Shown: positions 1 to 11,256, numbered from the stretch's first letter. The stretch is DNA of 64,000 nucleotides from Owenia fusiformis (GCA_903813345.2 CAIIXF020000010.1:2347169-2411168); one strand, 5' to 3'. Made by a program: numbers and translations. The notes: generated from the letters alone by a model not told the origin.

Positions 1-3000
1 ATTTGAACATCTTTATGATGTCCTCAACACTGCAATTAAAGAACTCCAGATATGACATTTAGTGTGAATCAAATAAACCAAACAGGGACATACTAGTGGA
101 ACAAAAGTTTTTTCTATTTTCGTTGAGCATAACTTTCAGTGAAATATTAGATTAGTGTCTTTAAGAATGGGCATATTGCCAAGGTACTCAAACAAGAACC
201 CCTATACCACCAACGGAATGAGGTTTATCAAAGTCGGGAATTAATTTTTCAAAAAAGTTTGTGGTATTAGGTGCACATTCATTTTATCATTGCCCTCTAA
301 CCAACCAAATACATTTAAAGAGACAGAGAGTATGTCCAAGGCTCAGTGGTATACCTGTGAAATGGCTGCAGCTGTACATCAGGCAGTGTAATCCCCTTGG
401 AGAGAAGACTTAGGGAGACTTTCACAGGTAGCACTGCCAGGTCAGGAATGTGTTCACTCAAATACCTAAATAACAACATGAACAATACAAATTGGATTAA
501 GACATGGTAGAATACGTTTAGTACAAATAGAATCTGGTTGATTGGCATCATTAACAAATTAAGATGACATAATTTGAAAATTGAGAATGTTGGTTGAACA
601 ATTGAGACTATAAATATGTGTATTTGATCTTTTCATTTTCCAGTCACAATTTAAATTTTATAATCTGCAAAAATATGAAAAAATCAGAACTGATGAATTT
701 ATTTAGAAATAATGCATAACATGGAATGTTGCGAGTAAATATATTGTGTAAGGAGACAATTTTAGAAAATGTGTTGCCCTTTTAAGACAGATTCTATTCA
801 TACTTGTCATAAGCCTCAGCAATAAGTTGCACACATTTAGTCATCTCAAGTTGCACTTCACTTTTCTGTCTCTCACATGATTGTTGAAGATCACTGAGCT
901 GCTGTTCAAGTTCTGGAACAAACAACACATGGTATGTATAATGCACTGCAAAATCACATTTGTACAATATGCAATACTTATATGGACAACAAAATCACAT
1001 TTGCATGATGCGCAACAAATGTGTGTCAATTCAAAACCACATTTGAACAATGCACATTATATGGGCAACAAGACATCTGTACCATGTGCAATATATGGAC
1101 ATCAAAACCATATTTGTATTATACATATTGGCAACAATTCCATATTTGCACAAAGCACCTTTATAACCTCAGAATGATTGCAAGAACCTTTCATAAAATT
1201 AAAAATATGAATCGTTTTACAAAAGGTTCTAGTAATGAAAGAATGTATAAGTAGTATTCAATACAAGTACCTCTGTCTGTTAATCCTTCAGAGTAGAGAT
1301 CTTCTTTGAGTTTTCTCATCTCAATGTCAATCTGATGTTGTCTTCTGTCACAGTCTTGCTTCAGAGACTAGAATACATTTTTTTCACATTGTCAATTTAT
1401 TTCATCAAAAAATAATTTTCATACAAAATGGCTTGCCAATCGCCTTTAATGGCATAATAGGCTAAGCTGAACAAAACATATTGTAATATTAAAGTACAAA
1501 TCTAAATGTATCTAACGTGGAAGCATAAAAAAGTATGAAATTGAACAGGCCGGGTCTGTGTGTCTCACTGTGTGAGGTATGATTTCGATGTAATGCATCA
1601 AGACAGTAAGACGACATAAATATGGTGTAAACATTAGACCAAACACACATAATACATGTGCAATAAGGTTAAAATCTAAATGTAGAATGTACACTTGATC
1701 TGGCTAATATGTTTGGTTACTTACATTGATTTCTTTACATTTTTCCTTTAATCTAACTAAAAATATTTTAAAAACCTCACCTGACAGCATCTCTCATGAT
1801 TTGCCAAACTTTTTTTCAAGTGCTCTGAAAAAGAAACATAATTAACTTGAACTTAAGTGATTGCCAGAATCGAGAGACTGACGTGAAATATATGCCCTTT
1901 ATACATCTGTGTCTTGCCTATCTTGTGTATTTTGGAACTCTTTACATGGCAATGTCTCATCTAATCATAACTTAACATAACTTAACATTAGGGCTGTGCC
2001 GGAACCGGTTCGGACGGTTCGGAATCGGAACCGGAACTTGGTCTCACGGAATCGGAACTTTCGGAACCCCTTTTGGTTCACAAATGAAAATAATTATGTA
2101 TGAGTGAGTTCGAACATGTATTTGATGCATTTGATAAACCACAGCAAACGTACTGCAAATATAGTCAGCAAAAGTCAACAATGAAAAAATCATTAAAGTC
2201 TAATAATCATTTAACTAGGTGATCAATACATGTACTATCTTCAAATATCTAATAACACATGAGTCTGTGATAGTCTGTGAGTCATTGTTGTTTAATATCA
2301 TCTTCTCTCATGTTCATTTTCAAAAATAGAAGTCTATCGACATGGTCGGGATGGAGTGAAGCCCTCTGAGCTGTAACTATATCCCCAGCAGAGGAAAACA
2401 CCCTCTCACTTTGCCTGATACTTCGGCCCACAGGCCTGTTTCAGATTTGGCGGCCATTTGCACTTCGACGCCAAGTATAAAAGGCAACCAAAAATATAAA
2501 CGAATACGAAACTACTCGAGGAAAATCTGTCATGGGGAAGATAATTTCTTCTAAATCAATTAATCTGATATTGTAAGAGTTAAAATGTAATTAATTAACG
2601 CTGTTAGATTGTAAGACGTCATGGAAAAGTAAATTTATTCATTTATCTATGAGTATTTTCGCCCCGTCGATTCCTACTTCCAATGAAATCCGAAGGTCAA
2701 AGTTCGTAAAACAAAACTTGATTTCTGTTGATTTCTCCGCTATTTATTTTGTTTATGCGAGTAATACACATGCAAATTGGATGTAGTTTGAAGGAAAACA
2801 TCACTGGAGGAACAATGGTCACGGATATTAACGATTCAAAGCAAGTACTAAGGTAAGGGTCCGATATTGTTCCGAAACCCTTCGGAACATGATATTAAAA
2901 TTCCGAATTCCGGTATTTTAACAAAAGTCCGCGGTTCGGACCGATTCCGGTCGAATGGCACGGCCCTACTTAACATAACTTAATTGGTCAATATAAACTG

Positions 3001-4205
3001 GCCTTTTAGCACTTTCTCTACACGTGTTAATAAATCAGTTGCAGTCTGGGTATAAACATACCTTTTAAGACTAGCTCTACAGGAGAGAATATATTAGGTG
3101 CATTCTGGGTAATTGCCCCCTGTGATGTGGATGGCACAGCATTATCTTTAAAGGGACCAGGATTAGCTGAAACAATGCAAGAATCAACATATTGATTATA
3201 CATAATTTACATTGCTTTAATTTGAATTAGAATCTCTGTCAAAAACAAATTAACAATGTTATTCTTTGTTATTTTTCACATTCAAATATAATCCAGAAAA
3301 TTGTAAAAATGGCATTTCAAATAACCTTAACCCATGTACAGGTAGGTTGTGTCAATGAAAGTCTACAAGTTTGTCTCATTGCTTTCTTTGCCGATAGGAG
3401 ACCATTTAAAATACATTGTAAAAAGTGATTTAAAACAGTTATGCAGTGTTTTGACGCCTACATGTACATGAACATATTATTTAATTCATATCTCACCTTT
3501 TTCTATCAGGTTATCAAAGTATTCCTTCTCAGCCTTCAGTTTTTGACTATTAAAAGTCACTAAAGATAAAAACATAACATTTTTTAATAATATATAATAA
3601 TCAAATAGAATAATATAATCAAAAATAGGGAAGGCATATTTAGGTTATATAATAACTATAATTGGACTTTTATTGTTTCCACTGAAAAAATTCTGAACAA
3701 ATATTTTTCTGTTAAATTTTGCTTCATGCCCATGATTTTACATATGAGGCCTATTAAAGGTGCAAAAAGGAGTGAAGCTTTGAACTGAATTTACACTTTT
3801 AATGCCGAAATTGATAGTTTATCCATACATTTTAAGAAAATAGGTATGTCAAAGAAGATGTTAAGCCAACTGTTGTCTTGATAGCTCAGAAAAAGTTAAA
3901 ATTTTCCTATTTTCTCTCTACAAGCCTTATTGCCCCTTTAAAGTCATTGTCACAAAATGAAAGTGCATTATATGAAGTGCACTGTAGTTTTGTCATATAC
4001 ACATACCTATCATTTCATCAAACAGGGGATCTTTATGTAATTCTTTCACTGTTAGAGCCTGATTACAACATGGACACTTATGCAGTCTGTTGACGCATTC
4101 TTCTATACATTTGGCACAGTAGCGGTGACCACATGTTGTACTCAACGTATTCCTCATCTGGCACATACATACAGGACAGTTGAAGTATTCTGACAAACTT
4201 GTAAC
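1..4205 (-). CDS. RING-finger/coiled-coil protein (C-terminal end beyond the window)
   Basis: Minus-strand gene rebuilt from phase-compatible exons with GT-AG borders: 4205-4007 (RING), 3559-3497, 3166-3062, 1824-1781, 1367-1271, 912-804, 465-355 and 29-1. The first exon carries a C3HC4 RING: CPVC, then CGHRYCAKC, then CPCC. It is followed by Lys/Glu/Gln-rich, coiled-coil-like exons. RING domains of this kind usually act as E3 ubiquitin ligases; that function is inferred from the family only. If the donor at 804/803 (GTATGA) is not used, the reading frame stops at 794-796, with AATAAA on this strand near 698-704. Splicing 804 to 465 keeps the frame and adds residues YLSEHIPDLAVLPV and onward. 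The initiator exon is not certain; an ATGGCG context with first base at 5048 is one candidate. The parent family beyond RING plus coiled coil is not recognised. Confidence 0.7.
1989..2968 (-). mobile_element. Non-autonomous hAT transposon, 980 bp, in an intron of the RING gene
   Basis: The ends are 12-bp inverted repeats, TAGGGCTGTGCC on the left and GGCACGGCCCTA on the right. The element is bracketed by an exact 8-bp direct duplication, CTTAACAT, at 1981-1988 and 2969-2976. An 8-bp TSD is the hAT superfamily signature. The interior retains the last about 50 codons of a hAT transposase on the minus strand and otherwise no coding capacity. Subterminal sequence is rich in ggaacc/ggttcc motifs, as in many hAT ends. 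Confidence 0.9.
2282..2440 (-). pseudogene. hAT transposase C-terminal dimerisation-region remnant
   Basis: Read on the minus strand, the frame ends at TGA 2284-2282 and encodes SERVFSSAGDIVTAQRASL, then HPDHVDRLLFLKMN. This matches the conserved hAT C-terminal block (ERVFSxAGxIxxxxRxxLxPxxVxxLxFLxxN). An in-frame TGA lies just upstream, at about 2438, and the DDE catalytic part is missing, so this is a relic that survives inside the 980-bp element. Confidence 0.85.
3754..3941 (-). mobile_element. TTAA-flanked MITE, short copy
   Basis: The sequence runs from TTAAAGGTGCAAAAAGG to TTGCCCCTTTAA, giving short inverted ends and a TTAA at both borders, as expected of piggyBac-type insertion. The interior is homologous in reverse orientation to the longer copy at 36445-36816: both share a gatagctcag/ctgagctatc stretch and a tttctctctaca/tgtagagagaaa stretch. 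It lies in the intron after the RING exon. Confidence 0.7.
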
Positions 4206-4478
4206 CTATCAATATAAACTTTATGTATAGAAGATCATAGGCAAAGGCCGATAGGAATTATTTTTAAATAAAGAGAAAAAGATAAAACTGGATTCTGTTG
4301 GTGCTGCCATCTTTATATCGGCCCAGAACCTATGGTATAGATATTATGTCAACATTCATATAAAGGTACAAGACATAAGATCAATAGGCATTGTAAAGGT
4401 TTCATTTACTGTAGAGGAAGATATTTTAAGGACCCAAGGGCATCTCCAGGGACATGAAAGAGAGTGTGCTTTATTCAA

Positions 4479-4550
4479 AGCCCATGAGGGAATCGAACCC
4501 AAGACGTTCCAGTTCAAAGTATGACGCTCTACAGTTGAGCCATAAGGGCT
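4479..4550 (-). repeat. tRNA-like sequence, probable SINE head or tRNA pseudogene
   Basis: On the minus strand the 72-nt segment has a 7-bp acceptor-like pairing (AGCCCTT with ATGGGCT, one mismatch), a GCTC/GAGC D-stem and both Pol III internal promoter boxes: A box TGGCTCAACTG and B box GGTTCGATTCC. The anticodon stem is poorly paired and the T stem only partly paired, so it is not a convincing functional tRNA. A tRNA-derived SINE is the simplest explanation. Its extent outside this block was not defined. Confidence 0.55.
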
Positions 4551-4559
4551 AGCCACCAC

Positions 4560-5690
4560 AGCTGATGAGCTGAGCTGAACAGTAATAGCAACTTGGCGGT
4601 CGTTATATCTATGGTGGTGGCCGAGGGTGTATCTTGACTGGGTGAGTTTATTATGTAAGGAAAAACAGCAATTACCATGATGAATTGCCCCAAATCTACA
4701 CATGTTTTTCAACTTGCCTACGTTAGATTTGACCTCTGCTGTACACATGCGAGTGACCATAATGTCATGCAATGCGGTGCTAGTAGATCTGTTTTTGATA
4801 TTCGCGTTAAAACAGATTAATATTACGCAACTGTATCAAATTCATTGGGAAATTCACATGCTCCGCATACAAAAAATACACCACTTGTCAGTTACAAAAT
4901 AGTATGTAGATCTAATGAGTTTCAATTTCACGAATTCTTTAGCTAAATTTTAAGTGTCCAAGCCCAAAGAACAAAATTGTTTAGACCTACATGTACATAT
5001 AAACATGGGCTTTCAATTCTAGTGAACAAGAAAATTTGAATTCGCCATCTTGAATTTGAACTTGGAAATTTCCACACATGAATTGTTCCGAAAACTCGTA
5101 TTGCTTAATACTATTGACTCTCTGCTACATTTGTGTGCCTATCCAGACGTGTCACATCACAGACGGGAAACACTAACACAGATGACACAATCCTAAAACA
5201 GGGAGTACTTTCTGACAGGAAGATTGACAGGAAGAATCCTAACTTGCAAACAATTTCACATTCCACATTCTGGAAGATTTACCACCCAAAACACACAACT
5301 CCACTGGTTAGGTAGCTATATATAGTTAAGTAGTTAAGTAGCTAGCTGTGTGCCGTCTGCTTTTGGTGTTATTGATAGATAATTTAGTACTTTTATTTGG
5401 TAGGCAGGCTTGCTCAATTTTTAATTTTTTTTTCTTGCTTGATTAACACTGTGCCAAGATAAATGCCACACATTGTGCAATATTAACCAAACGCATGGTG
5501 CCGAACACAATTGTGGCCCACTACATGGTGACCGAGAGGAAACAGTGCTAGCAGAGTATACTGCAACACAACAAAAATAACATCTGCTTTCAGCATAGAT
5601 ACTGTACACCTCTGGAATACTCGACTTAGACGAGACCACATTTCAGATCAACTCTGCTTGTAAACATTTTGCTTTCAGTATACGGTAGGA
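4560..5690. other. Spacer between RING gene and LINE; no confident gene
   Basis: AT-rich sequence with only short open frames. The one item of note is an ATGGCG start context on the minus strand (first base 5048), which could begin the RING protein as a seven-codon first exon, but its splice donor would be weak. The LINE 5' boundary may fall in the right part of this interval; no target duplication could be matched. Confidence 0.4.
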
Positions 5691-5817
5691 TATCACCCAC
5701 AAATTTGGTGGCGCTTTGCTAGTAAAATCTGCCTTCAGCTGGGCTAAAAATTAGAAAGCTCCTTGCAAATCAATAACAGCTGTATGCGTAGTCAAGCTTA
5801 GCTTTTAACACTAACCA

Positions 5818-6816
5818 ATGGATGCTAACACTTGCCCTTGCAAAAAACCGCTCACCGCTGGAAAAGGAAAAAAGCAAAAAATTGCATGGATTTGCTGTAG
5901 CGATTGCGACCAATGGTGGCATAGTGCTTGCGTTTCGCTAACAAACCAAATCTGTAACATTTTTGAAAAACAAAATTTAACTTTCCATTGTCCTTTGTGT
6001 ATAGTCAAAAATATTCAAACTCAGGATAAAGAAAAGCCCATCACTGATACAGACAATAGAAATTCTGAAAAAGTCAATGATTTAGAATCTCAAGATCTAT
6101 CCAAAGAGACCAAGCCTAAAAGCAAAAGTTGGAGAGATACTGACCCTGACAGTAAAAATTACAAACAATCCAACATACTGATCATTGATAACATAAAATC
6201 TAGCTCATTTACAAATAGTTGTAGCATTAAACAAGAAGTTAATAAATTTAAACCTAAAGTAAAAATAGCATACTGCTACTCTTTGCCACGTGGAGGTAAA
6301 GCAATTCATTATTGCAGGGAGGAAGATAAGGAAGAACTCCTAGGAAGCTGGCCGGAGGAAGCCTTCAACAACAGAGGGAATCTCATCCATGTACACGAGC
6401 CCAACTCCAACTACAGGTGCATAGTGAAAAATGTGAACCCACTATTCTCTGACTCTACAATCGAAGAACTAATTACAGCACAAACTGGGATCACAAATAC
6501 AGTGAGAAGACTTACTTATACTGACACAGGTAAGCCTATGCCAGTTATCAGTGTCACATGTAACAGTAGATCTGATCTTAATGATTTATTGTGCAAAAAC
6601 ATAATCATTGACAACAAGACTTGTAATTTAAAAGTTCATATATCAGCTAAAAACAGAGTTACAAGGTGTTTCAATTGTCAAAGGTACAATCACATAGCCA
6701 ATACATGCACAGCAACAAAAAAGTGCCATAATTGCGGAAACACACATGATGATAGCCAGGAATATACAGCCTGCAAAAGACCAAGCAAATGTGCAAACTG
6801 TGGGGGGGGGCCATAA
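5818..6816 (+). CDS. LINE ORF1: PHD finger and CCHC zinc-knuckle nucleic-acid-binding protein
   Basis: Starts at ATG 5818 and is 332 codons as read. Residues about 6-62 form a PHD-type C4HC3 finger (CPCKKP, CCSDCDQWWHSACV, HCPLC). After a Lys/Ser-rich linker, residues about 285-330 hold zinc knuckles (RCFNCQRYNHIANTC, KCHNCGNTHDD, KCANCGG). LINE ORF1 proteins bind element RNA in the RNP and assist retrotransposition. The frame ends just after a run of nine G at 6802-6810. With eight G the third knuckle would complete (CANCGGGHKASNPKC) and ORF1 would end at TAA 6902-6904, overlapping the ORF2 ATG (6894) by 11 nt. The extra G therefore looks like a homopolymer mutation or sequencing error. Confidence 0.88.
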   Translation: MDANTCPCKKPLTAGKGKKQKIAWICCSDCDQWWHSACVSLTNQICNIFEKQNLTFHCPLCIVKNIQTQDKEKPITDTDNRNSEKVNDLESQDLSKETKPKSKSWRDTDPDSKNYKQSNILIIDNIKSSSFTNSCSIKQEVNKFKPKVKIAYCYSLPRGGKAIHYCREEDKEELLGSWPEEAFNNRGNLIHVHEPNSNYRCIVKNVNPLFSDSTIEELITAQTGITNTVRRLTYTDTGKPMPVISVTCNSRSDLNDLLCKNIIIDNKTCNLKVHISAKNRVTRCFNCQRYNHIANTCTATKKCHNCGNTHDDSQEYTACKRPSKCANCGGGP

Positions 6817-6893
6817 AGCATCCAACCCAAAGTGTCCCTCTTTTGTTCATAGAAACAATATTGCTAATCCTCCTCCTGTCAAATCAACTAACA

Positions 6894-9800
6894 ATGAGAA
6901 TTAACCAAGCCAATGTTAGATCAGTCAACACTTCAGTTCAATATATTGAAAAACTATGTACAAATGACACAAAAATTCTGTGCTTATCTGAAATATGGCA
7001 CCCAGATTTTTCCAAATTCAAAATTCTCAAACATTGGAATTGGGTCAAATCAACAAGATCTAACAGACAAGGAGGAGGAACTGCAATTGTAATATCCAAG
7101 GATGTTAAATTCATAGAAAGAAAGGACCTGGTCAGACCAGACATCGAGGCTGTGTGGACCAATGTGTACAATGGCAATCACAGTTTCTTCCTATGTTCGG
7201 CCTATGTTCCTCCTGAAGATCACGATGGCATGATCAACTTGCTCGAGATTGTCGATATTGCCCTAAAAGGCTCATTACCCATAATCCTCACAGGAGATTT
7301 TAACGCCAAACACATCTCATGGCACTGTACAAAAAACAATAGAATGGGGGATATACTCTTGAACTATATCAATTCAAATCAATTATACATGGCAAACAAC
7401 AAGTCTCCAACAAGGGGTGACGAGATAATAGACCTAACAATTACTTCAGGTAACCTATGCAACAAAATAAGCAACTGGTGTGTTAGAAGCGAAATCTACC
7501 TAAGATCTGACCACTTTCTAATTGAGTTTGAAATAGGTTTGAAGGATGAAAACCCTGTTATAGAAAAATGGGATTTCAAGAATGCAAACTGGTATGAATT
7601 TGAGAGAGTTTGCACTGAAAAAGCTAATTTTCTGCTTGCTAATATTACAGATTCCTCTAGTGTTGACCAGGATTACAACAGCATATGTGAAGCGATACTT
7701 GCCACTGCCGAAAAAACTCTGAAGAAGAAGAAGACCAGTAAATACAGCAAGGGATGGTGGTGTCCTGAACTTACAAAGAAACTAAAAGAAGTAAGGAAGG
7801 CAAAACGCAATTTCAATAAAAGGTCGGATCCCAATAATTGGGACAAATACTCAAAACTAGCCAATGAATTCACTAAGATGGCTGATCTATACAGAGACCA
7901 ATATTGGTATAATCTGTTCAAGCAACTTGACTCGAAAAACACTGATAAAATGTGGAAAGTTGTCAAAAATTACAACAAGTCAGGTACAACCAAACCCAGT
8001 GTACAACCACTAATACGAAAGGATGGTTCTTTTGCAATAACAGATAGTGAAATTGCCAATGAATTTTTAGTGAAATACGGCAAAGAGGAGCTATCCATTT
8101 GTAACAAAAACTGGCAAAGTCAAATAGAGATCGGCTCTAAACTAGCTGTCAATTTAGAAAAACTTGAAATCAGCTTGCCTAACTATAGCAGCGACTGTAG
8201 TATTGAAAACAAAGATCTTAACATTGGGGAACTCATAACAGCCATAAACAAATCAAACAGCTTATCTGCCCCGGACCCCAGAGAAAAGATATTTTACATT
8301 TTTATTAAAAAGGCAGGTATGAATTTCATCAAGGTAATACTTAAGCTTTTCCAAAAATGCTGGAAAAGAGGGATCATGCCTTTGGAATTCAAAATTGACC
8401 CCAAAAACATGATCCCAAAACCATCCAAACCCAGCTATAATGTAGATGGGGCATACAGGCCAATTACCCTAGAGTCTATTCTGGGCAAACTCTACGAGCA
8501 CATAACTTGTGACAGATTTGTCTGGTTTGCAGAAACAAATAACCTTTTTTCTGAATTCCAGGACTCTTACAGAATCTACAGAAGCTGTAACCACACAATC
8601 CTCAGAATCACACAGGCGGTGCAACAAAGCTGGAACAAGCAAGAGACTGTAATTGCGGTAACAATAGATTATGACTCTTGTTTTGAGAGGGTGTGGAGGG
8701 ACGGGCTCATAGCCAAGCTCTACAATAACGGAGTGAGGGGCAGACTCCTATGCTATATCTCAGAATACCTGAACAACCGCCAATACTCTTTAACTGTAAA
8801 TAAACATACATCAGAGCTGAGGACATCAACTGTAGGATTGCCTCAGGGAGCTGTGGTGTCCCCATCCCTCTGTAATGCTTACACCGCAGACGCCCTAGCA
8901 GGAATAAAGGCAAGCCATGGAGAGTATGCGGACGACATAATTCTATGGCAGTCTGGGAAAGACCATAACATCATAGAAGAATCACTCAATGAGGACCTAA
9001 GTAAACTACAATCATGGTGCGAGTCATGGAATATGAGCATCTCTTTGCACAAATGCAAAGTTATAGTATTCTGTCCACCAGGAAAAACTAAACCTATAGT
9101 TGACATTAGGTTAAACAATATCTCATTAGAAGTAACAGAGTCAACCAAAATACTAGGCATCACTCTAGACCAAAACCTCAAGTTCGATGAACACATTTTA
9201 GAAAGACAGAGAAAAGGCTTCAGTGCTCTGAAACAGATATCCAATTTCACTAACACTAACACAGGTTGCTCACAGTCAGTGTTCTGCAACCTATACAAGA
9301 GCCTTGTTCAGCCAAACTTAGAATATGGAATTAGTATAATTTCCACTGTAACAGATAAAGCTATATCTGCCTACAGATCTGTACACAGACAGGCACTATT
9401 AAGAGCAACTGGCTGCTTACAATCTACAAGTACAGAAACTCTCGAAGTACTGACTAACACACTGCCACTAGACATACTACTCAAGGCCAGACAAGCACAA
9501 GAACTTGCTAGAATTAAACTGAAGACGAACTCCAGTCCCATACACAGAGAACTAATACAGTGGACCAACAACACTACAAATGAGAAAAAACCTACAACAT
9601 TCAGTATTCTCAAATCAAGACTCGGAGAATTCTGCAGAAACACTCCGCTAAACAACTTGGAAATTGAGTTCTCATATTCTAAAGAATTCAACAATTTTGA
9701 GGAACTCCAGGTCAAAAGGGAAGTCAACGAATTCTCGAGAACAAAGTCTGCACAGCGTAAAAGAATAGCAGACATAATTAACAATTGCCCTGACAATACA

Positions 9801-10721
9801 ACTGTAGTGTTCACAGACGGCTCTGCACTAGGAAACCCAGGCCCTACAGGAGCAGCTGCCATTGTATATTTGCAAGGCCTCAGAGGGGAACCAATCTGCT
9901 TAGAAAGTCCCATAAGCTGTTCTAGCAACAATTACATAGGAGAAGTCAGAGCAATAGAGCTCGCCCTCACATACGTTGATAAAACACCACTGTGTAGGGA
10001 TATACTACTTTTTGGCGACTGTCAGCCCGCTCTAATTTCTGCGTTTGAGACCTGTATACCCAAAAATCAAATTGAATCCATCAACAAGATCAGAAATACA
10101 TGTAAAAATCTCACTCAAAAGGGTATCAAAGTTAACTATTACTGGGTACCAGGACACCTTGATATCAAAGGAAACGAGCTGGCTGACAAACATGCCAAGC
10201 AGGCGGCACTAAATGCTAAGGCACTAAGTCAAGATAGCAGAATAGTTACTAAAAGTGAAATATATAAACAAATACACACATCATCAAAATCAAAGTGGCA
10301 AAGGCAGTATAACAACTCGAAAAAAGTTGGATACATCCAGAGGTCTATTGATTCTGTTGGGACAAGAACCCTACTAGGTGAATCGAACAGAAAAACCTTC
10401 TGCATCACTAACCAACTTTTGAGTGGACATACCAGATTAAACAGCCATATCAAGAAAATTAACCCAATCCACGACACCAACTTATGCCTAGACTGCAACA
10501 AACCAGAAACAATAGATCACTATTTATTCAAATGCAATAAACTCAAAGAATTACGGGAGAAAGTGCTTCACGATGCAGTCTGTATCTTACTTGAGTGTGA
10601 AATTATATACACACTAGACTTGAAAACCCTGGCCGGAGAAAATCAAAAACTCCCCAACAAAATCAACAGGAAACTGAACGATCTATTCAGAACTTTTATC
10701 ATAAAGAGCAAAAGATTTTAA
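6894..10721 (+). CDS. LINE ORF2: AP endonuclease, reverse transcriptase, RNase H
   Basis: From ATG 6894 (MRINQANVRSV) to TAA 10721, 1,275 aa, no internal stop. The frame stays open upstream to 6789, but that part overlaps ORF1. An EEP endonuclease lies at the N-terminus (NQANVRS, CLSEIW, AYVPPEDHD, GDFNAKH, RSDHF). The RT domain is central: GAYRPITLESILGK, the motif A region TIDYDSCFERVW, GLPQGAVVSPSLCN and the catalytic YADD. The RNase H domain keeps all four acidic positions: FTDGSA, EVRAIEL, FGDCQPAL and GNELADKHAK. A Cys/His cluster near the C-terminus (CLDCNKPETIDHYLFKC) is typical of these elements. It performs target-primed reverse transcription. The motif preceding RT (SLSAPDPREKIF) is diverged from the usual SxGPDGI form. 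Confidence 0.93.
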   Translation: MRINQANVRSVNTSVQYIEKLCTNDTKILCLSEIWHPDFSKFKILKHWNWVKSTRSNRQGGGTAIVISKDVKFIERKDLVRPDIEAVWTNVYNGNHSFFLCSAYVPPEDHDGMINLLEIVDIALKGSLPIILTGDFNAKHISWHCTKNNRMGDILLNYINSNQLYMANNKSPTRGDEIIDLTITSGNLCNKISNWCVRSEIYLRSDHFLIEFEIGLKDENPVIEKWDFKNANWYEFERVCTEKANFLLANITDSSSVDQDYNSICEAILATAEKTLKKKKTSKYSKGWWCPELTKKLKEVRKAKRNFNKRSDPNNWDKYSKLANEFTKMADLYRDQYWYNLFKQLDSKNTDKMWKVVKNYNKSGTTKPSVQPLIRKDGSFAITDSEIANEFLVKYGKEELSICNKNWQSQIEIGSKLAVNLEKLEISLPNYSSDCSIENKDLNIGELITAINKSNSLSAPDPREKIFYIFIKKAGMNFIKVILKLFQKCWKRGIMPLEFKIDPKNMIPKPSKPSYNVDGAYRPITLESILGKLYEHITCDRFVWFAETNNLFSEFQDSYRIYRSCNHTILRITQAVQQSWNKQETVIAVTIDYDSCFERVWRDGLIAKLYNNGVRGRLLCYISEYLNNRQYSLTVNKHTSELRTSTVGLPQGAVVSPSLCNAYTADALAGIKASHGEYADDIILWQSGKDHNIIEESLNEDLSKLQSWCESWNMSISLHKCKVIVFCPPGKTKPIVDIRLNNISLEVTESTKILGITLDQNLKFDEHILERQRKGFSALKQISNFTNTNTGCSQSVFCNLYKSLVQPNLEYGISIISTVTDKAISAYRSVHRQALLRATGCLQSTSTETLEVLTNTLPLDILLKARQAQELARIKLKTNSSPIHRELIQWTNNTTNEKKPTTFSILKSRLGEFCRNTPLNNLEIEFSYSKEFNNFEELQVKREVNEFSRTKSAQRKRIADIINNCPDNTTVVFTDGSALGNPGPTGAAAIVYLQGLRGEPICLESPISCSSNNYIGEVRAIELALTYVDKTPLCRDILLFGDCQPALISAFETCIPKNQIESINKIRNTCKNLTQKGIKVNYYWVPGHLDIKGNELADKHAKQAALNAKALSQDSRIVTKSEIYKQIHTSSKSKWQRQYNNSKKVGYIQRSIDSVGTRTLLGESNRKTFCITNQLLSGHTRLNSHIKKINPIHDTNLCLDCNKPETIDHYLFKCNKLKELREKVLHDAVCILLECEIIYTLDLKTLAGENQKLPNKINRKLNDLFRTFIIKSKRF

Positions 10722-10989
10722 AATTTTAAAAACACATATGTTAGTTCAACTAGATAAGGATTTTAAGTAAAATAAAAAAATAAAATAAAAAAAAGAGACT
10801 TCTACAAACCATCAGTGTAAAACTTACAAGTGATAGCACAGTGTGGAAAACAAGCACCAGAGACTAAACAAAGGTGGCATCAAAGCACCTATTACAGATG
10901 GACATAAACAAACAAACAATTGAAAGCCCATGATATAGGCTATACAAATGCAAATAGCAATTGCAACATCAATTTACTTTTTACATGTA

Positions 10990-11226
10990 CAGTTGGGGAC
11001 AAAAATAAATGACAGGTCGATTTTCGATCACCATTTCCTAATTATGGTGGTCTGAAAGCCCATAATTTCCAATATTGTCTGGATACATATCCCTTAAAAT
11101 TTGTATATTTTACATTTTGTATAATCTCATCCACTGATGTATGGCCTCTTGTAAATTCTCTTATTTTTAACATGGGAAATCCTCACTTCAGCAAATCCAC
11201 CTGTCATTTATTTATGTCCCCAACTG
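10990..11226. mobile_element. 237-bp TA-inserting MITE, copy 1
   Basis: Begins CAGTTGGGGACA and ends TGTCCCCAACTG, flanked by TA at 10988-10989 and 11227-11228. The terminal inverted repeats extend about 30 bp (through AAATAAATGACAGGT). A TA target and a CAGT-type end are features of Tc1/mariner-derived MITEs. Copies 2 and 3 are at 12661-12897 and 13650-14440. Confidence 0.88.
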
Positions 11227-11256
11227 TAGGATCCATCAACATAGGAGACAGGTTAC

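Larger units (their letters stand above)
5690..10800 (+). mobile_element. LINE retrotransposon, I/Nimb-like, near full length
   Basis: A 5' UTR of uncertain start is followed by ORF1 (5818-6816), ORF2 (to 10721), a roughly 50-bp 3' UTR and an A-rich tail of AAAAT-type units at about 10768-10796. The combination of an ORF1 with a PHD finger plus zinc knuckles and an ORF2 with endonuclease, reverse transcriptase and RNase H places it among RNase H-bearing LINEs of the I superfamily (I/Nimb group). The clade name is inference. ORF2 is uninterrupted over more than 1,270 codons, so the copy is young or selected. Start and end coordinates are approximate. Confidence 0.85.

Noticed and set aside
4479-4550. 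Functional tRNA gene
   Set aside because: A and B boxes are good, but the anticodon stem does not pair and the T stem is only partial; more likely a SINE head.
9371-9931. 186-codon and other minus-strand frames inside the LINE
   Set aside because: Antisense shadows of the intact ORF2 coding strand.
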